From positions 1 to 47,944 of the forward strand of contig CACXWU010000013.1 of the NCBI GenBank assembly GCA_902771535.1: DNA of 47,944 bases, in the 5' to 3' direction. Below are positions 17,496 to 25,338 of this stretch, one piece after another. The notes under the pieces were generated by a model. It did not search any database. It was not told the DNA's origin and was given only the letters and a program-made list of their open reading frames with translations. The position numbers and the translations under genes are program-made. Numbering within the stretch: position 1 is the stretch's first letter; the number at the start of each line of letters is the position of its first letter. This DNA comes from an uncultured Pseudomonadota bacterium. GTDB lineage: Bacteria; Pseudomonadota; Alphaproteobacteria; UBA3830.

Positions 17496-18287
17496 ATGAT
17501 AGATATAGAAGATGCATTCGTTGTATTTTATGCAGGGACTCCGTTAGAAAGAGTCGCTTTGAGAGGAGTGAAGTTTTCTGTTCAAGATGGAGAAGTTGTT
17601 TCTATTTTAGGAAATAATGGAAGCGGCAGAAGTACTTTATTGAGGTTTTTGGCCGGACACATTCAGTTGAATTTCGGAAGATTGTGGTACAACAAAGTTG
17701 ATATTACCGCACAATCTTTATATTCCAGATCAAAGATAGTTTCCTCGGTGTTTTTTAATAACAATGTTTGCACAGCGGGAAGTTTGACCGTACTGGAGAA
17801 TTTGATCCTGGCAACGCTGAGCCATCAGCCGAAAAGCTGCGTAAGAGAAGCTATTCGAGATGATATGGAAGAAAGATTTTACGCTCAGTTGAGAAATCTG
17901 AATTTTATGGAGATGGAGAATTTACTGCATGAAAAGGTGGATAATATTCCGAAACCTTATAAGCAAGTGTTGGCATTGTTGATTGCCGTAATCAAGGGAG
18001 CGAAAGTTCTGGTCATTGATGAGCATTCAACGGGATTGGATGAAGAAGCTTCTCTCGCGTTGCTGGAGGCCACAAGCAAGATAATCAGATCAAAAAAAAT
18101 GACGACGATTATGGTTGTCAATGATCCGGAGTTTGCCTTGAAACATTCCGACAGATTGGTCGTTTTGAATTACGGACAGGTGGTTGCAAATATTTCGGGA
18201 GAAGAAAAAAATAAAATAAAACTTGAAGATTTGTATATGATGTTTAATAGGAAACCAAAAATTGTAGATAAAAAAAATGTTAGTTAG
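17496..18287 (+). CDS. ABC ATPase-like protein with degenerate catalytic motifs (263 aa)
   Basis: Overall fold and pairing match the COG1101 ATPase of tryptophan/BMP-type transporters (GTPLERVALRGV near residue 14). Key motifs are altered. Walker A reads GNNGSGRST, with Arg45 in place of the nucleotide-binding Lys. The Q-loop Gln is missing (FFNNN near 86). The signature LSGGQ is replaced by IPKPY (151-155). The switch His is Asn209. Walker B VLVIDE (171-176) is kept. The frame is intact with no stops or length loss, so it is not a simple pseudogene. It may have weak or no ATPase activity, or a structural role. AGGAG precedes the ATG. Confidence 0.8.
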   Translation: MIDIEDAFVVFYAGTPLERVALRGVKFSVQDGEVVSILGNNGSGRSTLLRFLAGHIQLNFGRLWYNKVDITAQSLYSRSKIVSSVFFNNNVCTAGSLTVLENLILATLSHQPKSCVREAIRDDMEERFYAQLRNLNFMEMENLLHEKVDNIPKPYKQVLALLIAVIKGAKVLVIDEHSTGLDEEASLALLEATSKIIRSKKMTTIMVVNDPEFALKHSDRLVVLNYGQVVANISGEEKNKIKLEDLYMMFNRKPKIVDKKNVS

Positions 18288-18337
18288 AGTTTGATATTTT
18301 TAGTGGTTTGTGCGATTATTACCGGGTCTGGAGTTTG

Positions 18338-18414
18338 CGGAGTGTGGCTCAGCCTGGTAGAGCACAGCCTTCGGGAGGCTGGGGTCGGAGGTTCGAATCC
18401 TCTCACTCCGACCA
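18338..18414 (+). tRNA. tRNA-Pro (anticodon CGG)
   Basis: A 77-base cloverleaf: acceptor CGGAGTG/CACTCCG, D-arm GCTC...GAGC, anticodon arm CAGCC-TTCGGGA-GGCTG, T-arm GGAGG-TTCGAAT-CCTCT and an encoded CCA. It reads CCG codons. The adaptor gene starts 23 bases downstream with no terminator between, so read-through is possible. Confidence 0.95.
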
Positions 18415-18437
18415 GTTAGACAGAGAGAACAGAGAGC

Positions 18438-19589
18438 ATGAATATATCCTTTGAATCTAAAAAAGTAAAAATAATAATTGCCGGTGTTACAATTGTAATA
18501 TTAGGAATTTTGGGTTACAGCATTTTTTCAACTTCGGATCCTGAGATAAAAGAGGGGCCGCAGAGCGTTATAGTCAGTAAAGCTGCATTTGGTTCTGTGG
18601 AAAGATATATAAATACGATCGGTACTTTGGTTCCGTGTGATTCTGTTGATTTGAAATCGGAAGTTAACGCTAAGGTGGATGAAATTTTCTTCAGCGACGG
18701 TTCCATCGTCGAAAAAGGCGATTTGTTGATTCAGTTCGACGAATCTCTTGCTCAGGCGGAAGTCAGAGAAGCAGAAGCTCGCTATCGCAAAGAAAAAATT
18801 GAATACGAATTGTTGAACAAGTTAGCCGGTCGAGGTGCCGCCGCGAAAATAAAGAAGGAGCAAGCCTATTCGGACATGCAGGTGGCGTCGGCCAAACTGA
18901 ATTCAGCAAAGGTAAATTTGGAGAAACATAAGATTTTAGCTCCTTTTGGGGGAATGATCGGAATAAAACATATAAGTGCAGGACAGTTTATCCAGTCAGG
19001 TACGGATTTGGTGAAGTTAGTGGATAATCATCCGTTGAAAGTTGATTTTTCTGTGGCTGAGGTCGATGTAGATAAAATTTATGTAAGCCAGGAAATAGAA
19101 GTTTATGTAGGCGGAGACGCGTTGCAGAGCTATTCGGCCAAGATCAGTGCCATAGAGCCAGAGAGCGATAAAGTCAGCCATTCTTTCAAGGTTCGCGCAA
19201 TTCTTGATATACCTGAAGAGATTGCCGTAAATTCTCAGATTTTGAAGCCGGGGCGGTTTGTGAAGGTGCGTATTACCGTTAATGAGGGAGAACAGGGAAT
19301 TGTTGTTCCTGAAAGCGCCATTGAAAAGTCTGGTAACGAGAGCATGTTGTACATTGTGTCGGATGGTATGGCGATTAGACGTTTGGTTACCACGGGTATG
19401 AGAAAGGACGGCAATGTTGAAATTATTACCGGGGTTAATGAGGGGGACCTTGTAATTATCAAAGGAAAAGAAGGAGTTAGTGACGGTCGTGCCGTAAAGG
19501 TTCGCGATGAATTCAGTGCTTCTGAAATCATAAATGATTACAAAGCATATCGTGAAAAAAAACAAAGCAGGAAAAACGGCGGTAAGTAA
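18438..19589 (+). CDS. RND efflux periplasmic adaptor, membrane fusion protein (383 aa)
   Basis: Links an inner-membrane RND pump to an outer-membrane channel. It has a single membrane anchor (about 10-30, IIIAGVTIVILGILGYSIF), then a biotinyl-lipoyl-like domain (VDLKSEVNAKVDEIFFSDG, then EKGDLLIQFD), an alpha-hairpin (about 108-160), a second lipoyl half with I-L-A-P-F-G-G-M-I-G and a beta-barrel domain. No lipobox is seen, so it is anchored by the helix. It lies 31 bases upstream of the pump gene; together they form a two-component RND operon. An outer-membrane TolC-like partner is not in the window. Confidence 0.93.
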   Translation: MNISFESKKVKIIIAGVTIVILGILGYSIFSTSDPEIKEGPQSVIVSKAAFGSVERYINTIGTLVPCDSVDLKSEVNAKVDEIFFSDGSIVEKGDLLIQFDESLAQAEVREAEARYRKEKIEYELLNKLAGRGAAAKIKKEQAYSDMQVASAKLNSAKVNLEKHKILAPFGGMIGIKHISAGQFIQSGTDLVKLVDNHPLKVDFSVAEVDVDKIYVSQEIEVYVGGDALQSYSAKISAIEPESDKVSHSFKVRAILDIPEEIAVNSQILKPGRFVKVRITVNEGEQGIVVPESAIEKSGNESMLYIVSDGMAIRRLVTTGMRKDGNVEIITGVNEGDLVIIKGKEGVSDGRAVKVRDEFSASEIINDYKAYREKKQSRKNGGK

Positions 19590-19620
19590 GAATTAATTTT
19601 CGGAGAGAGGGGATTGGCAT

Positions 19621-22600
19621 ATGGGGCTAACGGAAGTTTGTATTAAAAGGCCTGTGTTTTCTACGGTTTTGACCTTGTTGATAGTCATTATCGGATTAGT
19701 ATGCCAATGGCAGTTGCCCGTTCGTAAGGATCCGAAAATTGAAAAGTCCATGGTTACGGTTAAAGCAGAGTATCGTGGTGCAAGTCCGCAGGCTGTGGAA
19801 AATCAGATTACAAAAGTGTTGGAGGAGCATTTTTCAACGATTGCTGGAGTCGAAACTATGACGTCCAGCAGCAAGAATGATGAATGTGAAATAACTTTAG
19901 AATTTGAGTCTACAAGAGATCCTGATGCAGCGGCATCTGACGTGAGGGACCGATTATCAATGGCGAAAGTGTATTTGCCATGGGGAAATCCTGAACCAAC
20001 AATTAGCCGCGAAGATCCTGATGATCAGGGTGGAATAGTTATAGCTTTCACCAGCGATAAAATCAGTGTAGATGATCTTCACGACTATGTTGATCGCTAT
20101 GTTAAGTCGAAGTTCGAGGTTATTCCGGGTGTCGGTAAGGTGGTGCTGACCGGAGGAAATGTTAAGAAAATGAAGGTGTTCCTCGATCCGCAGCGTCTGG
20201 CGGTTTACGGATATACTCCTGCAGATGTTTTAGAAGCCTTGAGAAATCAGCATGTTCAGAGACCTTGCGGTCGATTGGTAAGTCGAGATCGCGAGTATAT
20301 GCTTATTTTTGACGGAGAATTTTATAATGCCAAAGAGATGGATGAAGTCATTATTCCGAGTCTGAATGGTAAGGAAAGCATTATAAAAGTAAAAGATATC
20401 GGACATTCGGAGCTGGTTCCTGAGGACAAGAGATCGGGGTCGTGGTTTAACGGCAGGGAATGTGTTGTTTTGACCATAACAAAACAGGCGAATGCAAATC
20501 CTGTTGATTTGAGTTCGCGGGTAAAAAAAGCCATGCCGGAGGTCGAGGAATTTCTTCCGAGTGGAACTAAGATGGTGATAGCAATGGACGAGGCCCGAGA
20601 TATCAGTGCTTCCATGAGAAATGTATATCGCGCGATTTTTGAGGCGACTTTCTTGGTTATTGTTGTGGTATTCCTTTTTCTTTGGTCTTTCCGAGCAACC
20701 CTGATTCCTATTGTTACCATACCTGTTTCTTTGCTCGGAACATTTGCGTTACTCGCTTTGTTTGGCTTTTCGATAAACACTTTCACTTTGTTAGCTATGG
20801 TGCTGGCGGTGGGTTTGGTTGTGGATGATGCAATCGTTGTTCTCGAGAATATTCACAAACATATGGAAAAAGGGCTCGATAAGATGAAAGCGTCGCTTGT
20901 TGGGTCGAATGAAATCTTTTTTTCGATTGTTGCCATGACCTTGACTTTGGCGTCGGCTTATATTCCGATTGCTTTGACTCCTGGAAATTTGGGAAGAAGT
21001 TTCCGTGAATTTGCTTTGACTTTGTCTGGGGCGGTCATTATTTCCGGATTTGTGGCATTAACCTTGTCTCCGATGATGTGTTCGCGACTTTTAAGTCGTA
21101 GCAGAAAAGAAAAGGCGACAGGATATTTCAAGAAATTGTCTGATAAGCAGGACGAAATTTTAAAAACCATCGACAAAAAATACTATGACGCTCTGACTTG
21201 GACTTTAGATCACAAAGTTATTGCATTATCTGTTGGGTTTGTGGTTTCGTTGATTGGAATTTTGGCCGTTTGTTATATGCCATCCGAAAGTAAACCCCTA
21301 GAAGATCAGTGTTCTCTCAGTGTCTCTGGTGAAGCACCAGTGGGGGCAAGCTTCGAGTTTGTTAAAGAGAACGCTATGAGGATTGATGAAGTCCTAAAAG
21401 AAACTCCTTATGCCGAAAACCGATATATAAATGCGGATCCGGCAAAAATTGAAGGAGGAATTTTTCTTAAGGATTGGAGCGAGAGGGATCTGGATACCAG
21501 ACAAATTTCTGCTAAGATGAATCCTCTGTTGAAGGAGGTTCCGGGAATTTCTTGTCGGGTTTCTGCAGGGGCAAGTAGTGCCGATAAACCTGTTGTTCGT
21601 TTTGTTCTTCAAACTAATCAGGATTACGAATATCTTGAAAAATACGGAAATGCCTTTTTATACCACGTAAAGAATCAATATCCTTGGTTTTCAGCGATGT
21701 TGACTACATTGGTTCCGAGACAACAGGAGTATATAATAAAAATAGATCGTGACAAAGCGTCTTCGTTGGGAGTTACGGCCAACGATATTGCGAATACCAT
21801 AGGCTATCTTATTAGAGGTGAAAAGGTCGGATGGGTTACGAGAGAGTCCAAGCGTGATGAGATGTTCATTCAAGTAGATCAGGATCAGCGACGGTCGATC
21901 GAGGATCTTTCAAATATCTTCGTAAAGTCTAAGCTAAACACCGGGTCTCAAAAGGACGAGCAAAGGATGGTTCCGTTAATTGATTTGGTTTCTTTCCAGG
22001 AAAATTTCTCTCCGAATAATCTGTCCCACTACAATAAAATGCTTGCGGCTAGTGCCGAAGGGCATTTGGCTGATGGAGTGAGTTTAAGCGAGGCGATTGA
22101 AGGGCTAAATAAGTTGAAAAGTACAAAATTGCCATCGACAATTCAATTGAGTTTCTCGGGCTCGACCAAGACTTATCTGGAGGAAAGTTCTTTGGTGATA
22201 TTTATCTATATGCTGGCGTTGATTTTCGTTTACTTGATTTTGGCGGCACAGTTCGAGAGTTTTGTTGATCCGTTTATCATTATGTTCAGTGTTCCTTTTT
22301 CAATTACGGGGGCATTAATTGTCCTGTGGATCATTCCTGATGGTACTTTGAACATTTATTCTAAGATAGGACTTGTTACGCTGATAGGTCTCATAACAAA
22401 GCACGGAATTTTGATCGTCGATTTCGCGAACCGAGCGCGTGCGGCTGGTAAAAACGCTTTTGATGCAGTGAGGGAAGCTTCTTATATGAGATTGCGTCCG
22501 ATTTTAATGACGACATTCGCTATGGTGATCGGAAATATTCCTTTGGCTTTGGCTACGGGAGCGGGAGCGGCAGCTCGCCGTCAGATAGGATGGTCTATAG

Positions 22601-22704
22601 TTGGCGGTATGTCAATCGGAACTCTGTTTACGTTGTTTATAGTGCCGATAGTTTACTTTTTATTCTCAAGATTTAGAAAAGTTAACACGGAGCTTTACAA
22701 ATAA
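19621..22704 (+). CDS. RND efflux pump, AcrB/MexB-like inner-membrane transporter (1027 aa)
   Basis: Proton-driven export of hydrophobic compounds from the inner membrane and periplasm. It starts like other HAE-type pumps (C-I-K-R-P-V-F-S), has twelve membrane segments in two halves and two large periplasmic loops. The proton-relay pair is visible in A-V-G-L-V-V-D-D-A-I-V-V in the fourth helix region. The second half shows D-F-A-N-R and R-L-R-P-I-L-M-T-T. Length is normal (about 1030). The stop codon overlaps the next ATG by one base (TAATG), so the LD-carboxypeptidase-like gene is translationally coupled. The substrate cannot be predicted. Confidence 0.94.
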   Translation: MGLTEVCIKRPVFSTVLTLLIVIIGLVCQWQLPVRKDPKIEKSMVTVKAEYRGASPQAVENQITKVLEEHFSTIAGVETMTSSSKNDECEITLEFESTRDPDAAASDVRDRLSMAKVYLPWGNPEPTISREDPDDQGGIVIAFTSDKISVDDLHDYVDRYVKSKFEVIPGVGKVVLTGGNVKKMKVFLDPQRLAVYGYTPADVLEALRNQHVQRPCGRLVSRDREYMLIFDGEFYNAKEMDEVIIPSLNGKESIIKVKDIGHSELVPEDKRSGSWFNGRECVVLTITKQANANPVDLSSRVKKAMPEVEEFLPSGTKMVIAMDEARDISASMRNVYRAIFEATFLVIVVVFLFLWSFRATLIPIVTIPVSLLGTFALLALFGFSINTFTLLAMVLAVGLVVDDAIVVLENIHKHMEKGLDKMKASLVGSNEIFFSIVAMTLTLASAYIPIALTPGNLGRSFREFALTLSGAVIISGFVALTLSPMMCSRLLSRSRKEKATGYFKKLSDKQDEILKTIDKKYYDALTWTLDHKVIALSVGFVVSLIGILAVCYMPSESKPLEDQCSLSVSGEAPVGASFEFVKENAMRIDEVLKETPYAENRYINADPAKIEGGIFLKDWSERDLDTRQISAKMNPLLKEVPGISCRVSAGASSADKPVVRFVLQTNQDYEYLEKYGNAFLYHVKNQYPWFSAMLTTLVPRQQEYIIKIDRDKASSLGVTANDIANTIGYLIRGEKVGWVTRESKRDEMFIQVDQDQRRSIEDLSNIFVKSKLNTGSQKDEQRMVPLIDLVSFQENFSPNNLSHYNKMLAASAEGHLADGVSLSEAIEGLNKLKSTKLPSTIQLSFSGSTKTYLEESSLVIFIYMLALIFVYLILAAQFESFVDPFIIMFSVPFSITGALIVLWIIPDGTLNIYSKIGLVTLIGLITKHGILIVDFANRARAAGKNAFDAVREASYMRLRPILMTTFAMVIGNIPLALATGAGAAARRQIGWSIVGGMSIGTLFTLFIVPIVYFLFSRFRKVNTELYK

Positions 22705-23738
22705 TGAATTTTAAACACGCGAGATGTTTGTTAGCGGGGCTTGTTTTTTTGATTTTATGTTTCGATCAAACGGTCGCGAGACAGCAAAGTGACACTAGGT
22801 GTTCTGGGGATATGTCTCAGAATAGGGAAAGACAGGAAATTTTAAAAAGACTTGCGAAGCTGAAAGTGGGCTATGTATCTCCTGCCACAGGAATAGTTAA
22901 GGAATTTCAAAAAGAATACCAAAAAGACATCCAAAAGTTCGGAATACGAATACCGGACGAAGCGTTTATCGATAAAAATATTTGCAGATTTTCTGATACT
23001 GACAGCAACAGATTTAATCGGCTCAAGCAGAATATATATTCACCTGATTCTGACATAGTCTGGGCAACTCGCGGAGGGTTTGGTTGTTACAAGCTGATTA
23101 GGGCCTTGAAAAATCTTCCTCATCCCGAAAAAAAGAAAATTTTGATAGGATTCAGCGATATAACTGCGTTAAATCTTTTCATTTCGCAAAATTGGAAGGA
23201 TTGGACGGTGATACACGCTCCGATGACAGTTCATCTTGCCAATGATAAGTACCATCATCCAAGTTGGGCTTTGTTATTAGATATTCTTGAGAATAAGATT
23301 ACGCAGTACAAAATGACAGTTTTGACTCCTTTGAATGAAGCAGGTAAAAAGGCGAGAAAGGGTAAAGTTTGCGGTAAGCTTACTGGCGGCAATTTGACGC
23401 TGATCGAGTCCAGCTTGAAAACAAGTTGGGAAATAGACACCGACGGTAAAATTTTGTTCATCGAGGATTGTCATGAAACTGCGCCAAGCATATATCGGTC
23501 CATGTATCATTTGAAGGAAGCGGGGAAATTATCCAAGGCTAAGGCCATAGTCTTTGGACATTTTGAGGGAATTCCTAAATGCAAAGAATATTTGGAGCAT
23601 TTCGCGAGCGAGGTAGATATTCCCGTGTTTATTACCGATCAGTTCGGGCACGGAAAAAATAATTTTCCGTTGGTTTATAATGCGGATGGCTGTATAGAAG
23701 GTAATTCGTTGACCATAAATTTGCTGAAAAACAGATAG
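22704..23738 (+). CDS. Exported LD-carboxypeptidase-like protein, S66 family (344 aa)
   Basis: Peptidase S66 (LdcA/MccF) enzymes remove the terminal D-Ala from muropeptide tetrapeptides or cleave microcin-type compounds. The catalytic triad is visible: Ser151 in GFSD, Glu254 in FIED and His316 in FGHGKN. Unlike the usual cytoplasmic enzymes, this one starts with a signal peptide-like segment (residues 5-25, CLLAGLVFLILCF then QTVA). The cysteine in that stretch does not fit a lipobox. It overlaps the RND pump stop by one base, implying co-expression. Cell-wall recycling or detoxification beside an efflux pump is inference. Confidence 0.88.
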   Translation: MNFKHARCLLAGLVFLILCFDQTVARQQSDTRCSGDMSQNRERQEILKRLAKLKVGYVSPATGIVKEFQKEYQKDIQKFGIRIPDEAFIDKNICRFSDTDSNRFNRLKQNIYSPDSDIVWATRGGFGCYKLIRALKNLPHPEKKKILIGFSDITALNLFISQNWKDWTVIHAPMTVHLANDKYHHPSWALLLDILENKITQYKMTVLTPLNEAGKKARKGKVCGKLTGGNLTLIESSLKTSWEIDTDGKILFIEDCHETAPSIYRSMYHLKEAGKLSKAKAIVFGHFEGIPKCKEYLEHFASEVDIPVFITDQFGHGKNNFPLVYNADGCIEGNSLTINLLKNR

Positions 23739-23795
23739 AATTTCGAGAAAATAACGGATTTTTGTTGAGGGGCGTGCGTTATCCCCAAAAATAGA

Positions 23796-23823
23796 TTGCA
23801 AACTGAGGCGATTTTTCTATACT
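23796..23823 (+). promoter_or_regulatory. Probable sigma-70 promoter of dapA-smpB
   Basis: TTGCAA at 23796-23801, 16-base spacer, TATACT at 23818-23823; the dapA ATG lies 29 bases downstream with AGAGGAAG as ribosome binding site. Confidence 0.6.
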
Positions 23824-23851
23824 AGAACATGATAATTTTGTAGAGGAAGTA

Positions 23852-24775
23852 ATGTTTAAGGGGTATATTGCTGCGGTAGTAACTCCGTTTAGGGGCGGCA
23901 AGGTAGATTTTGAGTCATTCGGAAGATATATCGAATGGCTGTCGGATTCCGGAATTTCTGGGATTGTCGTTTGTGGGTCTACAGGCGAATCCCTTGCGTT
24001 AACCTCACAAGAACAGAAAGAACTAATTCAGTTCGCGAGCAAAGTCGTTTCAAGCAAGATTGCTTCGAATAAAATAAAATTGATCGGAGGGGTGATTTCC
24101 TCATCGACTGAAACTTGCTTGAATCTTATGAGAAATTCTGAGGAATTTGTCGACGGATTTCTGTGTATTTGTCCGCCTTACATAAAGCCGAGTCAGGAGC
24201 AGATTGTTACGCATTTTTCAAAGTTAAGCGCGAATACATTGAAGCCAATCATTTTATATAATAATCCGGCGCGCGTTGGGACAAACCTAGGTAAGGAAGC
24301 TTTTGATTCACTTGTGAAATTTAAAAATATCATTGCGATCAAAGAATGTGCCGGCGACTTATCCAGATTCACTCTGTGGCGAAAGGATTTAAGCAGAGAT
24401 TTCGATTTTCTTACGGGTAACGACGACAGTGCGTTTGGCGCTTTGGCGATGGGAGCAGTTGGAGTTATCTCTGTGAGCGCGAATGTCTGTCCGAAACTTT
24501 GCGTTGCGGCTTATAATTCGTTTATACAAGGAGATATAGCAGCTTTTGCAAAGTACCGAGATGATTTAGCGATATTGACTTCGTTAATGTTTGCTGAGCC
24601 GAGTCCGGCACCTGCGAAATACGCTCTGAGTAGATTGAAAATCATTGCGTCAGAGGAAGTCCGCGAACCATTGACTCCGATCAGTACAAATCTCGGAAGA
24701 AAGATAGACGAATTTTTGGAAAAGATAGTTTTTGAAGAGAGAAAACAATGTCGAAATATAAGGAAATCGGCGTAA
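23852..24775 (+). CDS. dapA: 4-hydroxy-tetrahydrodipicolinate synthase (307 aa)
   Basis: Condenses pyruvate with aspartate semialdehyde, the first step toward diaminopimelate and lysine. The aldolase barrel shows G-S-T-G-E (42-46), Y136 in ILYNNPARVGTNL and the Schiff-base Lys164 in IKECAGD. Standard length. Its last 28 bases overlap smpB, as in many alphaproteobacteria. A need for diaminopimelate fits an organism that still makes peptidoglycan. A good promoter sits just upstream. Confidence 0.96.
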   Translation: MFKGYIAAVVTPFRGGKVDFESFGRYIEWLSDSGISGIVVCGSTGESLALTSQEQKELIQFASKVVSSKIASNKIKLIGGVISSSTETCLNLMRNSEEFVDGFLCICPPYIKPSQEQIVTHFSKLSANTLKPIILYNNPARVGTNLGKEAFDSLVKFKNIIAIKECAGDLSRFTLWRKDLSRDFDFLTGNDDSAFGALAMGAVGVISVSANVCPKLCVAAYNSFIQGDIAAFAKYRDDLAILTSLMFAEPSPAPAKYALSRLKIIASEEVREPLTPISTNLGRKIDEFLEKIVFEERKQCRNIRKSA

Positions 24776-25203
24776 ATCGAAAAGCACATTATGATTACGA
24801 AATAATCGACACTTTAGAGGCGGGGATTGTGCTTTTCGGCACGGAGGTGAAATCCCTGCGCAGCAACAAGGTAAATCTTACCGATTCCTATGCCGGATTG
24901 ACGGCCGATAACGAGGTTTTTCTTTATCAAATGGGAATTCCGAAATATTCCATGGCGAATCTGACGAACCACGAGCCGAAAAGAAATCGAAAACTCCTTC
25001 TGAAAAAGAGAGAAATACAAAAATTAATCGGCGCGTTGAAAAAAAGCGGCTACTCGTTGATACCTTTGAAAATATACTTCAATGAAAAAGGTTTTGTAAA
25101 AATTTCTCTCGGTCTCGGAAAAGGTAAAAAAAATATAGACAAACGCGAAACCATCAAAGAGCGCGAATGGAATCGTGAAAAATCCAGGATTATGGAATCG
25201 TGA
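24748..25203 (+). CDS. smpB: SmpB, tmRNA-binding protein (151 aa) with an altered C-terminal tail
   Basis: Partners tmRNA to rescue stalled ribosomes. The OB-fold has NRKAHYDYEIIDTLEAG, GTEVKSLR and the basic NHEPKRNRKLLL. The C-terminal tail has [12 protein letters not shown] perfect 25-bp tandem duplication (25167-25191 and 25192-25216) shifts the end, giving the tail SRIMES. Without it, the frame would run into SRILKNSFR, closer to usual SmpB tails. This tail enters the mRNA channel in known structures, so the change may matter. A second, diverged copy of the 3' end lies at 26910-27064. The gene overlaps dapA by 28 bases. Confidence 0.95.
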   Translation: MSKYKEIGVNRKAHYDYEIIDTLEAGIVLFGTEVKSLRSNKVNLTDSYAGLTADNEVFLYQMGIPKYSMANLTNHEPKRNRKLLLKKREIQKLIGALKKSGYSLIPLKIYFNEKGFVKISLGLGKGKKNIDKRETIKEREWNREKSRIMES

Positions 25204-25238
25204 AAAATCCAGGATTTTGAAAAATAGTTTCCGATGAA
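25066..25238 (+). repeat. Direct repeat, left copy (smpB 3' end)
   Basis: 173 bases covering the last 45 codons of smpB and 35 bases after it. It matches 26910-27064 nearly perfectly: one substitution near 25091 and an 18-base length difference made by different short tandem duplications at the same point (25-bp here). The two copies flank the ankyrin/LRR gene in the same orientation, 1844 bases apart. Confidence 0.95.
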
Positions 25239-25276
25239 TTGAAAATAAAATTCTTTACTTGAAAAAATCAAAAAAC

Positions 25277-25305
25277 TTGCAAATGGTTAGATATTTTTGT
25301 ATAAC
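25277..25305 (+). promoter_or_regulatory. Probable promoter of the ankyrin/LRR gene
   Basis: TTGCAA at 25277-25282, 17-base spacer, TATAAC at 25300-25305; the gene starts at 25339. It lies inside the cassette. Confidence 0.55.
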
Positions 25306-25338
25306 GAGTAAACTCATGGTAGAAATGGAGAGTTTGAC

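Noticed and set aside
22704-22790. Lipoprotein signal in the LD-carboxypeptidase-like protein
   Set aside because: The Cys in the hydrophobic stretch is preceded by Leu at -1, which does not fit a lipobox.
23775-23789. GGGG/CCCC hairpin before dapA as terminator or riboswitch
   Set aside because: Short stem followed by A residues, not T, on the plus strand; no conserved lysine riboswitch features seen.
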